Below are positions 9,901-17,286 of a DNA stretch of 64,000 nucleotides, piece after piece. Source of the stretch: Methyloterricola oryzae (GTDB lineage: Bacteria > Pseudomonadota > Gammaproteobacteria > Methylococcales > Methylococcaceae); NCBI RefSeq assembly GCF_000934725.1, contig NZ_JYNS01000001.1:744001-808000 (forward strand), read 5' to 3'. Within the stretch, counting starts at the first letter, position 1. The number at the start of each line of letters is the position of its first letter. The translations under genes and the position numbers were made by a program. Under the pieces are notes generated by a model. It saw only the letters and a program-made list of their open reading frames with translations. It made no database searches and had not been told where the DNA came from.

Positions 9901-10246
9901 TCGCTTCAAAGCCAGCGACCCCGTATCGACCCTGCACCCGACCCGATTCGCCGTGGCGGCCCTGGAACTGGATCTGGTAGACACCTGGACCGGCCACGTC
10001 ATCGGTGGATGCACCTATACGCCCCCACGCCCTCAATTGTTCGGCGCGATCACAGCCCCGCCACGCAGCAGCGAGAGTGGGGAAGACATTCCGCCACCCC
10101 CTCCGCACGCGGCCCCCGTGCTGATGCCGCCCTTCAGTTCCGGCGGAACCTTCCTCGGCAAAAGCGGCGGCGGCGTCCGCGCGGCCATTCCTGCGGTGCA
10201 AACGGATGAACGCTACCCCTATCTCCTGGATCTGGTAAGGCTTTAA
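6944..10246 (+). CDS. Transglutaminase/DUF2126 paralogue, predicted inactive
   Basis: This 1100-residue protein is collinear with the preceding gene product over its full length, which points to a tandem duplication. The transglutaminase cysteine is gone: residue 180 is Ala in GGSAWEV, at the same residue number as Cys180 of the neighbour, while the His (LHAWTEVY) and Asp (VGLDPAGG) remain. In the DUF2126 part GGEPTF has become GQSLSF (Glu to Ser323), GGGNH has become GGRAD (701-702), VNIHP has become LCLPE and HRAEF has become RRAEI. Structural motifs such as EGYEPP, HPSLSYLF and ALHDRF are kept. An open frame of 1100 codons with retained fold suggests a selected pseudoenzyme, not decay. A proline/glycine-rich stretch occupies residues about 1030-1085. 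Confidence 0.88.
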   Translation: MNTRIAIKHSIQQRFDRKVGLSTHWLRLRPAPHTRSVIEAYSLKVQTEPHFLNWLRDPYENHLARLDLPEPVTDLRLEVEVLAELPQLNPFDFLVEPHAASFPITYPEQLVKELKPYLWVGKPGPRLSQWFDALDIEPGYIVERLGDINLRFYNQLPAFGTLQPGAVDPEVVLARGGGSAWEVAWIATLTLRKLGLAARFTSGYHVALAPGEGGYDMARLHAWTEVYLPGAGWVGLDPAGGVFAAEGHIPLASAPEYLRTLPVMGYFEHCQVESEESASVRRLSPAATAWPFSETQWTDIRALGQKVDADIKAQGIDLNLGQSLSFVSAYNPSAPEWTSTALGPDKTRAAEELLLRLKKRLAPGGLLHLGQSEWMGGEPLPRWRLSAFFRGDGFPIWRDEALIGRRQSAFKLNREDAARFAEVLATSLGLAKHFVTPAYEDGLHQFWLHRPSLGGTPEPEDLRDPERRRALAAQLTGDHSEPAGYVLPLRWDPVTDAWSSGTWSFRRGRLVLVPGDSALGYRLPLESLPVGDAAAADMEPERCQFDERPLLPRDFGELNARFVSVSPASAELETADPARTEARPPRTALSVQVRHGQLYVFMPPLSHLEHYLALVAAIESSATQVGISVMLEGYEPPEDHRLWRLTLEPDAGCLKLCLPEVASCAAQIELLGAAFTEAANAGLRAERIMSDGKSLPPGGRADIRLGGTVPAKSPFFKRPELLRSLIVYWQRHPSLSYLFAGRSIGPGGTAPRPDEGRDDALYELSIALERIPKGECPTPWTPDRLLRHLLADPAGDMRRAEIRVDQLYPPDRSSLRLGRTILRAFETPPHPRLAALQGLLVKGLLARFALSPYPEQLQEWGSALHDRFMLPAVLWADLLDVLNDLNAAGLAFQPDWFQPLLELRFPVIGKVTMGDISLELREAHEPWPVLAEETTATGTARFVDSANEKVQVRCSGVTPSRHALICNGYRVPLRSTAIQSEMVAGIRFKASDPVSTLHPTRFAVAALELDLVDTWTGHVIGGCTYTPPRPQLFGAITAPPRSSESGEDIPPPPPHAAPVLMPPFSSGGTFLGKSGGGVRAAIPAVQTDERYPYLLDLVRL

Positions 10247-10376
10247 ACCTACGCGGCGCCCTCTTTCTCATGGGCGCGCCAGGTGTGACCGCACCGGTTA
10301 CGAACGGAACGGAGCTTTGTGAGATAATCCCGAAGCTTTGTCATCCATTCCGAACATTGTGGAGGTAGTTTTTCCC

Positions 10377-10796
10377 ATGCTGAAAGAAAATCCCAGGCTT
10401 CTGGTCAAGGCGTTCGTTCCGGTCGCGTTGTCTGCGCTCATCCTGCTGGCAGCGGGCTGCGGCGGCAAGGACGATTCCACCCCGGCTTCGTCGGCATCCT
10501 CATCCAGCACGAGTGCCCCATCGAAAGGGGGCGACTCCCATACGGTCAGCACCGCGGAACACGAGGCATTTGAAAAGAAGTACGTGGAGATGTGCATCAA
10601 GTCCCAGCAGAGCAGCGCCAACACGCAGTTGTCCAGCGATCAGGAACTGGGCAAGGTCTGCGGATGCATGGCGAAGGATGTCTCGAAGCGCCTGAGCAAG
10701 GCTGAAGTGGTTCACTTCCTGGACAAGAAGGAGTTCCCCTTCGAGCTGGTCATGATGACCGACGCCGCCGCGAACCACTGCCTTTCTCAGAAGTAA
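10377..10796 (+). CDS. Small predicted lipoprotein with C-terminal cysteine cluster
   Basis: The 139-residue product starts at ATG 10377, with GGAGG at 10361-10365; an upstream in-frame start at 10338 lacks such a site. A charged N-terminus and a hydrophobic segment lead to LLAAGC, a lipobox with the lipidated cysteine at residue 28. A serine-rich linker follows (about 34-55), then a domain with four cysteines (MCI, CGC and NHC) that could form two disulfides in the periplasm. I do not recognise the family. It lies 130 bases after the transglutaminase pair on the same strand and may or may not belong to that cluster. Confidence 0.75.
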   Translation: MLKENPRLLVKAFVPVALSALILLAAGCGGKDDSTPASSASSSSTSAPSKGGDSHTVSTAEHEAFEKKYVEMCIKSQQSSANTQLSSDQELGKVCGCMAKDVSKRLSKAEVVHFLDKKEFPFELVMMTDAAANHCLSQK

Positions 10797-10811
10797 GCCG
10801 CACCAGCCCGT

Positions 10812-10840
10812 CGGCAGGCCTCATTCTGTCGGGCCTGTCG
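10812..10840. terminator. Hairpin between convergent genes
   Basis: A 9-base-pair stem (CGGCAGGCC at 10812-10820 against GGCCTGTCG at 10832-10840, one G-T pair) with an 11-base loop sits 16 bases after the lipoprotein stop and before the 3' end of glgC. There is no clear T tract on the plus strand, so termination is plausible but not certain. Confidence 0.4.
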
Positions 10841-10937
10841 GTCGCGCGACCCGACATTGCGACGAGGGCCCACCCGACGCGGCTAGCGGAGGAATCCGCA
10901 GCCGCTATCGCCAAAACGCGGACGGTACCGCCCCGCG

Positions 10938-12209
10938 CTATCGCGCGAAGTGCACTTTCTGACCCAAACGGTCGGGCGTCACCAGCACGACTCCGCCAGC
11001 ACTCACAAAAAACCGCTTCCGGTCCTGTTCGACGTCTTCGCCCACCACGGTACCCGGTGGCACCCTGCACCCTCTGTCAATGATGGCTTTCTTGATGCGG
11101 CAGCCCTCTCCGATCGTCACTTCCGGCAGGATCACCGAGTAATCAACACTGGCAGCATCCTGTATTTGCACATTGCGGAACAGCACCGAGTTTCTCACCT
11201 CGCCGCCAGTGACGATGCATCCGCCAGCCACCATGGAATCCTCGACCACGCTGCGCTTTCCGCTGGGACCGGTTTCGAATTTGCCCGGGGGCGTCTGTGC
11301 CAGATACGTCCAGATCAACCACTCCGGATCGAAGATGTTGAGTTCCGAATTGGGTCGGACCAGTTCGATGTTGCTTTCCCAATAGGCGTCTACGGTTCCC
11401 ACGTCCCGCCAGTAGGCCTGGGACCCGGAGGAGGGATCGCGGAATGGGTACGCCTGTACGCGGCAGTTCTCGATCAGATCCGGGATGATGTCCTTGCCGA
11501 AATCGTGGGAGGAAGCCCCGTTGTCCGCATCCTTGATCAGTTGCTCGTAGAGGAATTCGCTATTGAAGATATAAATGCCCATGGACACCAGGGCCTGATC
11601 CGGGTGGTTGGGCATGGCTGGCGGATCGTCCGGTTTCTCGACGAAGGCGCGCACGCGCTGGCCGTTGTCGACCTCCATCACGCCGAAGGCCGTGGCCTCG
11701 TCCAGGGAAACCTGCATGCAGCCGATGGTAAGATCGGCTTCCTTTTCGACGTGATAGGCCAGCATGAGGCCGTAATCCATCTTGTAGATATGATCCCCGG
11801 CGAGGATCAGCACATATTTCGCGTCCCGCTGCCGGAAGATGTCCAGATTCTGGTAGACCGCGTCCGCCGTGCCCTCGTACCAGGTCTCCTGCATACGCTG
11901 CTGTGCCGGAAGAATGTCGATGAACTCATCCAACTCAGGGCGAAAAAAACTCCAGCCACGCTGCAGATGCCGGATCAATGAATCCGCCTTGTACTGGGTG
12001 AGGACGCCAATCTTGCGAATGCCTGAATTCAGGCAGTTGGACAAGGGGAAGTCAATGATGCGGAACTTGCCGCCGAAAGGAACGGCCGGCTTTGCCCGCC
12101 ATTCGGTTAGGTCGTGCAGGCGGCTGCCACGCCCGCCAGCGAGGATCAGCGCCAGCGTTTGTTTCGTGAGTCGGCTGACGAAACGCGGATTTTGATTGAT
12201 TTCACTCAT
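10938..12209 (-). CDS. glgC: Glucose-1-phosphate adenylyltransferase
   Basis: The 423-residue protein makes ADP-glucose from glucose 1-phosphate and ATP, the committed step of bacterial glycogen synthesis. The N-terminal nucleotidyltransferase motif LALILAGGRGSRL is followed by the family-specific KPAVPFGGKFRIIDF and WYEGTADAVYQNL segments, and by a C-terminal left-handed beta-helix region with the typical RNSVLF and GEGCRIKKAIID repeats. The length is normal for the bacterial homotetrameric enzyme. The start is ATG 12207-12209. No other glg genes adjoin it, so it is probably a single transcript, converging on the lipoprotein gene. Confidence 0.96.
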   Translation of the reverse strand: MSEINQNPRFVSRLTKQTLALILAGGRGSRLHDLTEWRAKPAVPFGGKFRIIDFPLSNCLNSGIRKIGVLTQYKADSLIRHLQRGWSFFRPELDEFIDILPAQQRMQETWYEGTADAVYQNLDIFRQRDAKYVLILAGDHIYKMDYGLMLAYHVEKEADLTIGCMQVSLDEATAFGVMEVDNGQRVRAFVEKPDDPPAMPNHPDQALVSMGIYIFNSEFLYEQLIKDADNGASSHDFGKDIIPDLIENCRVQAYPFRDPSSGSQAYWRDVGTVDAYWESNIELVRPNSELNIFDPEWLIWTYLAQTPPGKFETGPSGKRSVVEDSMVAGGCIVTGGEVRNSVLFRNVQIQDAASVDYSVILPEVTIGEGCRIKKAIIDRGCRVPPGTVVGEDVEQDRKRFFVSAGGVVLVTPDRLGQKVHFAR

Positions 12210-12618
12210 GACTGGAGCCCTTCCGAGATCTTATTTTTGTTTGCCTTCTGGCACCTTCGGCGCGCGCGGAAGACCATCGCTTCCGCCGCTTGATGCTGGT
12301 TGCACAGACGATGTTACACCCAATTGCATCCGATGCACCTGCGTGCATACCAAGGTCAACGGCAAACTGCGCCAACTAGCCTCCCCGGGCCTTGATGAAG
12401 CAGGACAGTTCATGTGCTTCCAACACGGCCAAAACACCCCACTTGACGCCGCATCGAGCCATGGGCAGCATTGTCCGGGAACTGCAAGCGTCTGCGGCGG
12501 TGATTCGGATCTTGATCCGCTACCCGCGCCCCGTCTCCCGCCAGAGACCGCTTGCTGTGGCAGCGCCCGCCGCATGACCGGATCGTTTGAAAACCGTTAC
12601 CCCAAACACGAGTCACCC
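12210..12618. other. Intergenic region between glgC and the STAS gene
   Basis: These 409 bases separate divergent genes and should hold the promoters of glgC and of the partner-switching cluster. An open plus-strand frame crosses the region into the STAS gene, but its translation is unlike any domain and lacks a ribosome-binding site; an ATG at 12574 is a possible alternative start for the STAS protein. I see no conserved regulatory element. Confidence 0.45.
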
Positions 12619-12987
12619 ATGAAGATTGACTGTGAGCAACTGCCTGGAGATGTCTGCAAACTCGTTCTGGCGGGACGCATGGACCTGCCGGGAACCGAGG
12701 CGATAGAGACCGAATTCTCCAAGCTGGCAGGACCGCCGCAGAGCCGGGTCCTGGTCGACCTGTCCGGCGTCAATTTTGTCACTTCCTATGGCATCCGCAT
12801 GCTGCTCTTCAATGCCAAGGGCGTTCACCGCCGCGGGGGCCGGATGGTCCTGCTGAACCCCGATCCGAATGTCACGCGTATCCTGGAGGTTGCTGGCATA
12901 GACAGCCTCATCCCGATCCGGGCGAATCTTACTGACGCCCTTGAACACCTGGATAGTCCGGGTGAACCTTTTGACGAGGACTCCTGA
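12619..12987 (+). CDS. STAS-domain anti-sigma factor antagonist (RsbV/SpoIIAA-like)
   Basis: The 122-residue protein is essentially one STAS domain. The motif VDLSGVNFVTSYGIRML carries the conserved serine at residue 56, which in this family is phosphorylated by a partner kinase and dephosphorylated by an RsbU-type phosphatase. Genes for both partners follow directly on the same strand (RsbW-like at 13021, RsbU-like at 13528), so this is the switch protein of a partner-switching module. ATG 12619 gives the standard domain start; ATG 12574 is possible. No sigma factor is encoded nearby, so the module may control a remote sigma factor or a non-transcriptional target. Confidence 0.88.
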   Translation: MKIDCEQLPGDVCKLVLAGRMDLPGTEAIETEFSKLAGPPQSRVLVDLSGVNFVTSYGIRMLLFNAKGVHRRGGRMVLLNPDPNVTRILEVAGIDSLIPIRANLTDALEHLDSPGEPFDEDS

Positions 12988-13020
12988 GGCCACGGTTCAT
13001 AGCGCTCACTAGCCGCTTGC

Positions 13021-13476
13021 GTGAGGCATGCGTCAGTGCAAGCTCAGGACATCCGGATCTGCAATGAGGCAACGGAACTGCGCCGCGTGAGCCAGTGGCT
13101 GGGCGAGCTCTGCGCTGACTGGGGCCTGCCGCCACCCCTGCTCTTCGATCTCGACGTATGCGCGCAGGAAGTGGTGACCAACATCATTGACCACGCATAC
13201 AGCGACAGGGGACTTCACCACATCGATCTGTCATGTTCCGTCGATGACGGCTTCGTCGAACTCGTCATCGAGGACAACGGCAAGCCCTTCGATCCGCTAC
13301 AGCACCCACCCGCGGACAGCGGAGTCAGCCTGGAAGACGTCAAAATCGGTGGCCTGGGCGTCCAACTTGTTCGCCGCCTCCTGAGTGACTGTTCTTACGC
13401 AAGGCGAGGCGGGCACAATGTGCTTACGCTCCGCCTCGCGACTCCGCCCGCGCCAACCGGGGAGTCCAGCCCATGA
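13021..13476 (+). CDS. Serine kinase/anti-sigma regulatory factor (RsbW-like HATPase)
   Basis: The 151-residue product is a small HATPase_c_2 protein. It shows the N box (DLDVCAQEVVTNIIDHAY), the G1 box (VIEDNGKPFDP) and the G2 region (GGLGVQLVRRL), all intact for ATP binding. Proteins of this type phosphorylate a STAS antagonist and bind either it or a target such as a sigma factor. The start is GTG 13021; there is no in-frame ATG near the domain start. It lies 33 bases after the STAS gene and 51 bases before the phosphatase gene, consistent with a three-gene operon. Confidence 0.87.
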   Translation: MRHASVQAQDIRICNEATELRRVSQWLGELCADWGLPPPLLFDLDVCAQEVVTNIIDHAYSDRGLHHIDLSCSVDDGFVELVIEDNGKPFDPLQHPPADSGVSLEDVKIGGLGVQLVRRLLSDCSYARRGGHNVLTLRLATPPAPTGESSP

Positions 13477-13527
13477 GCACGCCGCGAACCGCCGGGCAGG
13501 GCTATCTACGAATCCGCCGCCCCCACC

Positions 13528-14826
13528 ATGACTTCTAAGCGCAATTCCGTCTTCAGGCGCGCACAGGATCGGCGGGGCCAGCAAACCCCGCCCGAGCGGG
13601 AGGCAGGCGATCCCTTGCACGAAAGACGCTGCCAGGCCGAGCGTCGGAGCGAAAATCGCATCGAGCGCTTTGGGCTTCTGGCGGGCGTGTCCTCCGAACG
13701 ACTGGATGACCTGCTCGGGCACTGCCCGGTGCTGGAATTGGCGCCGGGTGAGACCTTGCTTGAAACAGGGCAGGAAAATCACGCGGTCTATCTCCTGCTC
13801 TCCGGAGGCCTGAAGGTACACCTGGATGAATCCAATACGGACGATTGCCTGCCTATCGCCCCCGGCGAATTTGTCGGCGAACTGTCCATCATCGACGGTG
13901 ACCCGGTTTCGGCCTGCGTCATAGCCGAGCGGCCCAGCCGTCTGCTGGTCATCGCCGAGGAGGAGTTCTGGGAAGGGCTGATGCCGATTCCCGCTGTGGC
14001 CCGCAATTTCCTGGCCGCCCTGTCCCAGAAGATGCGGACGGCCAGCCGCGTCATCGTCGAGCGCCTGCAACAGCAAATGGCGTATCGCCACATGTTGAAG
14101 GAACTGCAGATCGCGCGCGGCATTCAGGAAAGCATGCTGCCCAGCAGGTTCCCCCTGTTCCCGGAACGGAAGGAAGTGGATATCTTTGCGGCCATGCACG
14201 CGGCCAAGGAAGTGGGCGGGGATTTTTACGACGCGTTCTTCATCACGCCCCGCCAACTCTTCCTGTGTATCGGCGACGTCTCGGGCAAAGGCATTTCGGC
14301 CGCGCTCTTCATGGTGCGCTGCCTCACCCAGATCCGGACCGAAACCCGTTACGAGCATGCACCGCACGACATACTGCGGCGCATCAATAGGGCCTTGTGC
14401 GAGAACAACGAATCGGCCATGTTCGTTACCGTGTTCTGCGCCATTCTCGACATCGCCACCGGCGAGTTGGTCTATTCCAACGGTGGGCACAACGCCCCGC
14501 TCACCAGCAGCCAGGGCCAGTTTGATTTCATTCCCATGCCGCGCGGCGTGCTGATCGGGGTGCACCCCGATGCGCGCTTCAACTGCCTGAGCCGGACGCT
14601 GCAGCCTGGACAGGCCCTGCTGGCCTACACCGATGGCGTGACCGAAGCACTGAACGACAGCGACGAGCTTTTCGGTGACGACCGTCTGCGCGCGATCCTA
14701 TCGCAGCAAAGGCACGCCGACGCGCAAGGCCTGGTCGATGCGGTGCGCCGAGGAGTTAATGAGTTCATACAGGCGACCCCCCAGTCCGATGACATTACGC
14801 TCATCGCCCTGCGCTACCTCGGCTGA
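13528..14826 (+). CDS. Cyclic-nucleotide-binding-type PP2C/SpoIIE phosphatase (RsbU-like)
   Basis: The 432-residue protein has a charged N-terminal segment (about 1-45), a cNMP-binding-type domain (about 45-165, with FVGELSIIDGDPVSA resembling the phosphate-binding cassette), a short helical linker (about 165-205) and a SpoIIE/PP2C phosphatase domain. Metal-binding acidic motifs are visible: GGDFYDAF, GDVSGKGISAALF, YTDGVTEA and SDDITLIAL. In the partner-switching scheme it dephosphorylates the STAS protein encoded two genes upstream. The cassette lacks the usual RxxT/S arginine, reading DPVSACVIAE, so cAMP binding should not be assumed. It ends the three-gene cluster. Confidence 0.88.
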   Translation: MTSKRNSVFRRAQDRRGQQTPPEREAGDPLHERRCQAERRSENRIERFGLLAGVSSERLDDLLGHCPVLELAPGETLLETGQENHAVYLLLSGGLKVHLDESNTDDCLPIAPGEFVGELSIIDGDPVSACVIAERPSRLLVIAEEEFWEGLMPIPAVARNFLAALSQKMRTASRVIVERLQQQMAYRHMLKELQIARGIQESMLPSRFPLFPERKEVDIFAAMHAAKEVGGDFYDAFFITPRQLFLCIGDVSGKGISAALFMVRCLTQIRTETRYEHAPHDILRRINRALCENNESAMFVTVFCAILDIATGELVYSNGGHNAPLTSSQGQFDFIPMPRGVLIGVHPDARFNCLSRTLQPGQALLAYTDGVTEALNDSDELFGDDRLRAILSQQRHADAQGLVDAVRRGVNEFIQATPQSDDITLIALRYLG

Positions 14827-15028
14827 ATCATCGGCACCGCTCCCGACAGCGTGCAAACAAAGAGCCGATGCATCCACTCAAGCGCACCTGCACGAGATCG
14901 TCGTGCCTAGGTGCGCCGTTAAGGTTTCGTTCATGTAACCGAGGTTAAAAAGGAACCATGATCCGGGGCGCGCCGCTGGCCTGCGCGGATCGTGGCGCCA
15001 CCGGACAGCCGGCCGCTGTCGCATAAAC

Positions 15029-15054
15029 TTAAGCTCATTTAAGCCGAAATTAAG
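15029..15054. promoter_or_regulatory. Three helically phased TTAAG repeats, possible operator
   Basis: TTAAG occurs at 15029-15033, 15039-15043 and 15050-15054, that is with steps of 10 and 11 bases, one helical turn apart. Direct repeats with this spacing are typical of OmpR/PhoB-family response-regulator sites. They lie 85-110 bases before the gene at 15139 in a 312-base gene-free stretch (14827-15138) that otherwise shows nothing clear. The assignment rests on pattern alone. Confidence 0.3.
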
Positions 15055-15138
15055 TCAGACTGCCGAATAATCAGGACGAACGCGCGAGTCGCCTCCTGTG
15101 TTCCGCACACACTCGGCTAACAACGAAGGAAAGCCAAC

Positions 15139-15516
15139 ATGAACAGCGTCTACGTGAACCTCTATCCCACCGCGCATGCAGCCCTGAGCCTGCCTGCCAA
15201 GCTGCGTGCCAAGGGCGTGGAAATCGAGTGCCTGAAGGGAGCCGCCCCGGACGACGGGGAAGCAGACACCCAGCAGAGCAAGTACCGCATCGACTGCCCC
15301 GAGCAGGAATCCGGCGCCGTGGTCCGCTGGCTGGATGAATCGGGCCAGAGCCTGATGTACTGGGTCGTGAAGCCCGTGGGTGCCGATGCCATGCAGGTGC
15401 TCGACGCCGGCGAATTCAACTGGGTCGATGTGAACCATGCGATCCGCCTGTTCGATTCGAGACACCTGCTCCAGTTCTGGTTCGAGGATTATCTGGACAC
15501 CAGACTCGCGGCCTAG
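15139..15516 (+). CDS. Conserved-looking hypothetical protein, 125 residues
   Basis: The start at ATG 15139 is supported by GAAGGAAAG seven or so bases upstream. The protein is soluble with no signal peptide or membrane helix. The C-terminal half is rich in aromatic and acidic residues (QSLMYWVVKP, EFNWVDVNHAIRLFDSRHLLQFWFEDYL), suggesting a compact folded domain. I do not recognise the family. It is preceded by a long untranslated stretch with phased TTAAG repeats and followed by a hairpin, so it is likely a single-gene transcript. Confidence 0.7.
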   Translation: MNSVYVNLYPTAHAALSLPAKLRAKGVEIECLKGAAPDDGEADTQQSKYRIDCPEQESGAVVRWLDESGQSLMYWVVKPVGADAMQVLDAGEFNWVDVNHAIRLFDSRHLLQFWFEDYLDTRLAA

Positions 15517-15839
15517 GCCTTCATCAGCCGCTGCCTGCTTTGCAGCGGCGGCTGCCGCGGAACGGGGCCAGGGTGCCGTCGTCCGCTAAAGACACCACCC
15601 GCCTGATCGTGTCCCTGCGCTGCCGGCTTCCCCGAAGCCTGCAATTTCGCCGGTCATGCTAGCTAGAACCCCCGGTGGTCTGCCTTCGGCGCGGACCACG
15701 GAACTCTTTTTTCTTCCAAAGGTTCTCATGAGCTTGATAAGATTGGGCTTCGATCCCCAATTCCGGAGACGCGCCTTCGATCCGAAGGATCGGCTTCGCG
15801 TTACTTTACTTCCACAAGAACATGAGGGCGGTTTCCGTT
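15517..15839. other. Intergenic region with terminator-like hairpin
   Basis: Just after the upstream stop, CAGCCGCTGC (15525-15534) can pair with GCAGCGG...CTG (15542-15554), a GC-rich hairpin without a T tract. Further on, at about 15770-15800, a second short palindrome surrounds GATCCGAAGGATC. The rest of this 323-base stretch holds the promoter region of the gene at 15840; no convincing -35/-10 pair is visible. Confidence 0.4.
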
Positions 15840-16388
15840 ATGAGTGCACTTCCAAAAGCTTGCGAACAATGCCGATGCGACCGCGTCACCATCGGCGACG
15901 CGTATTATGAGGTCTCCCCGTGGCGTCGCTACTTCGGCACCCTGTTGATCTACGTGCCCTTGTTCGTGTCCGTACCATTCGTCATCCTGGGCAGCTTCGT
16001 CATCAGCGCGCACTTGCGCCTGCTGGGCGCCCGGAACCTCAAGACTTTCTGGGATTTCGTGCCGGGCTGGTCGACCCACCGCTACTCCAAACTGTCGGAC
16101 CAGATCACCTTCAAGATGGACCCGACCGCACCGTGGACGAATTCGAAGTTGTTCTGGATGTTCAACTGCAACTACTACTGCCCGCTGAGCGTGGCACTCT
16201 ATGAGTACAACACCTACCTGGTAAAGATGGTTGAGAACTTCTGGTGCCCGTTCTTCCACGAGCGCAAGGAAGACTATGCCGATGCGGCCATCGACAAATC
16301 GTATTGGCACATTCTTCCCGAGAACGTCGCGCAGCTTCATCCGGAAGACCGCGACTGCAAGATATGGAACGGCGAGGCGGAGGGCTGA
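15840..16388 (+). CDS. Hypothetical membrane protein with N-terminal CxxC
   Basis: The 182-residue product starts at ATG 15840, chosen over ATG 15822 because GAGGGCGG lies eight bases upstream. It opens with a CEQCRCD cysteine cluster that could bind a metal, followed by one long hydrophobic stretch (about residues 34-65), probably one or two membrane helices. The remainder is rich in Trp and Tyr with further cysteines (FNCNYYCPL, ENFWCPFF) and no charge pattern of an enzyme I know. A possible membrane metalloprotein or assembly factor is speculation; the family is unknown to me. Confidence 0.7.
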   Translation: MSALPKACEQCRCDRVTIGDAYYEVSPWRRYFGTLLIYVPLFVSVPFVILGSFVISAHLRLLGARNLKTFWDFVPGWSTHRYSKLSDQITFKMDPTAPWTNSKLFWMFNCNYYCPLSVALYEYNTYLVKMVENFWCPFFHERKEDYADAAIDKSYWHILPENVAQLHPEDRDCKIWNGEAEG

Positions 16389-16404
16389 TTGGCCAGCGCC
16401 CGGA

Positions 16405-17178
16405 TCAACGGGCGGGCAATGGCAGCTTCAGGGGCAAGGTAACGATCTGCGGGTAGCCGTCCAGTTCCAGGGTCAACCTCACGCTGCGTGCGCCGCGCGC
16501 TTCATCCCGAGCCGGAAAGAACAAGACGCCGTAGGCCATTTCTCCGGGCTGTATCCGTTGGTTGCGCAGCGCCTTGTGCGAAAGGTCGCTGCGCACCTTG
16601 TTCTCAAGCCCATACACCGCATCCGTGCCGCCGGTGAGCGCGCCCAGGCTGGCGCCGGCGATGGCGCCCTGGGCTACGGGCGTCGCGATTCCCCGACTCA
16701 ATACCACCGCCAGCGCGAAGCTGCCGATGGCGCCCGCCGTTCCCAGCAGGGCTGCGGAGGTGGCAGCATCGCCGGTGATCGTGCCCAGTTCGACCGCCTT
16801 GGCGGCCCGGTTGTACGCCTGCTCTGCGGTCAGAATGGGCCAGGCCTGCCCATCCATATCGATCAGGAAGGTCTGCTGCGGGTTGACCTTGACCACGGTC
16901 GCACTCTGATTGTCCACGCCAATCCGCACGGGCAGCAGTCCGGCCCCCACGATGTCGAAGCCGAAGGCCGTTTCGGCCTGGTCGGCATCGGTATAGGCGC
17001 TGGCGGTCACCTTCACACCTTGCACGTCGATATGATCGCCGGAGGTCACCGGCATGGGGATAGGCGCGACCTGGCCTTCCCGGTGAGCGCAGGAACTCGC
17101 CAGGACCAGGGCCGTCACTGCAGCCAGGATCCGCTTGGAAAGCTCGCGATGTCCGGCCGGGGGATGCGCGTGTTTCAT
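16405..17178 (-). CDS. Predicted lipoprotein with glycine-rich hydrophobic segment
   Basis: The 257-residue protein begins with a basic N-terminus, a hydrophobic stretch and LASSC, a lipobox with the acylated cysteine at residue 30. Residues about 130-175 form a glycine/alanine-rich hydrophobic segment resembling glycine-zipper or bitopic envelope proteins. The flanking parts look like beta-sandwich sequence. The ATG at 17176-17178 gives the signal peptide directly; a longer in-frame extension reads through the antisense of the MoxR gene and is rejected. It faces the MoxR gene across about 110 bases and converges on the gene at 15840. The family is not one I can name. Confidence 0.75.
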   Translation of the reverse strand: MKHAHPPAGHRELSKRILAAVTALVLASSCAHREGQVAPIPMPVTSGDHIDVQGVKVTASAYTDADQAETAFGFDIVGAGLLPVRIGVDNQSATVVKVNPQQTFLIDMDGQAWPILTAEQAYNRAAKAVELGTITGDAATSAALLGTAGAIGSFALAVVLSRGIATPVAQGAIAGASLGALTGGTDAVYGLENKVRSDLSHKALRNQRIQPGEMAYGVLFFPARDEARGARSVRLTLELDGYPQIVTLPLKLPLPAR

Positions 17179-17244
17179 GTTCGAGAATGCCCGCGTGTGA
17201 TGGATGCTCGCCCGCCGCGTCCGCTGGCCGGCCTCGGCTTCAAG

Positions 17245-17250
17245 TATAAT
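17245..17250 (+). promoter_or_regulatory. Candidate -10 element upstream of the MoxR gene
   Basis: A perfect TATAAT lies 37 bases before the ATG of the MoxR-like gene in the otherwise GC-rich divergent intergenic space. No good -35 box is visible 16-18 bases upstream, so it is either weak, activator-dependent or fortuitous. Confidence 0.35.
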
Positions 17251-17286
17251 GTGCTTCCCTGATAAACCAACGCGGCATACAGCATC

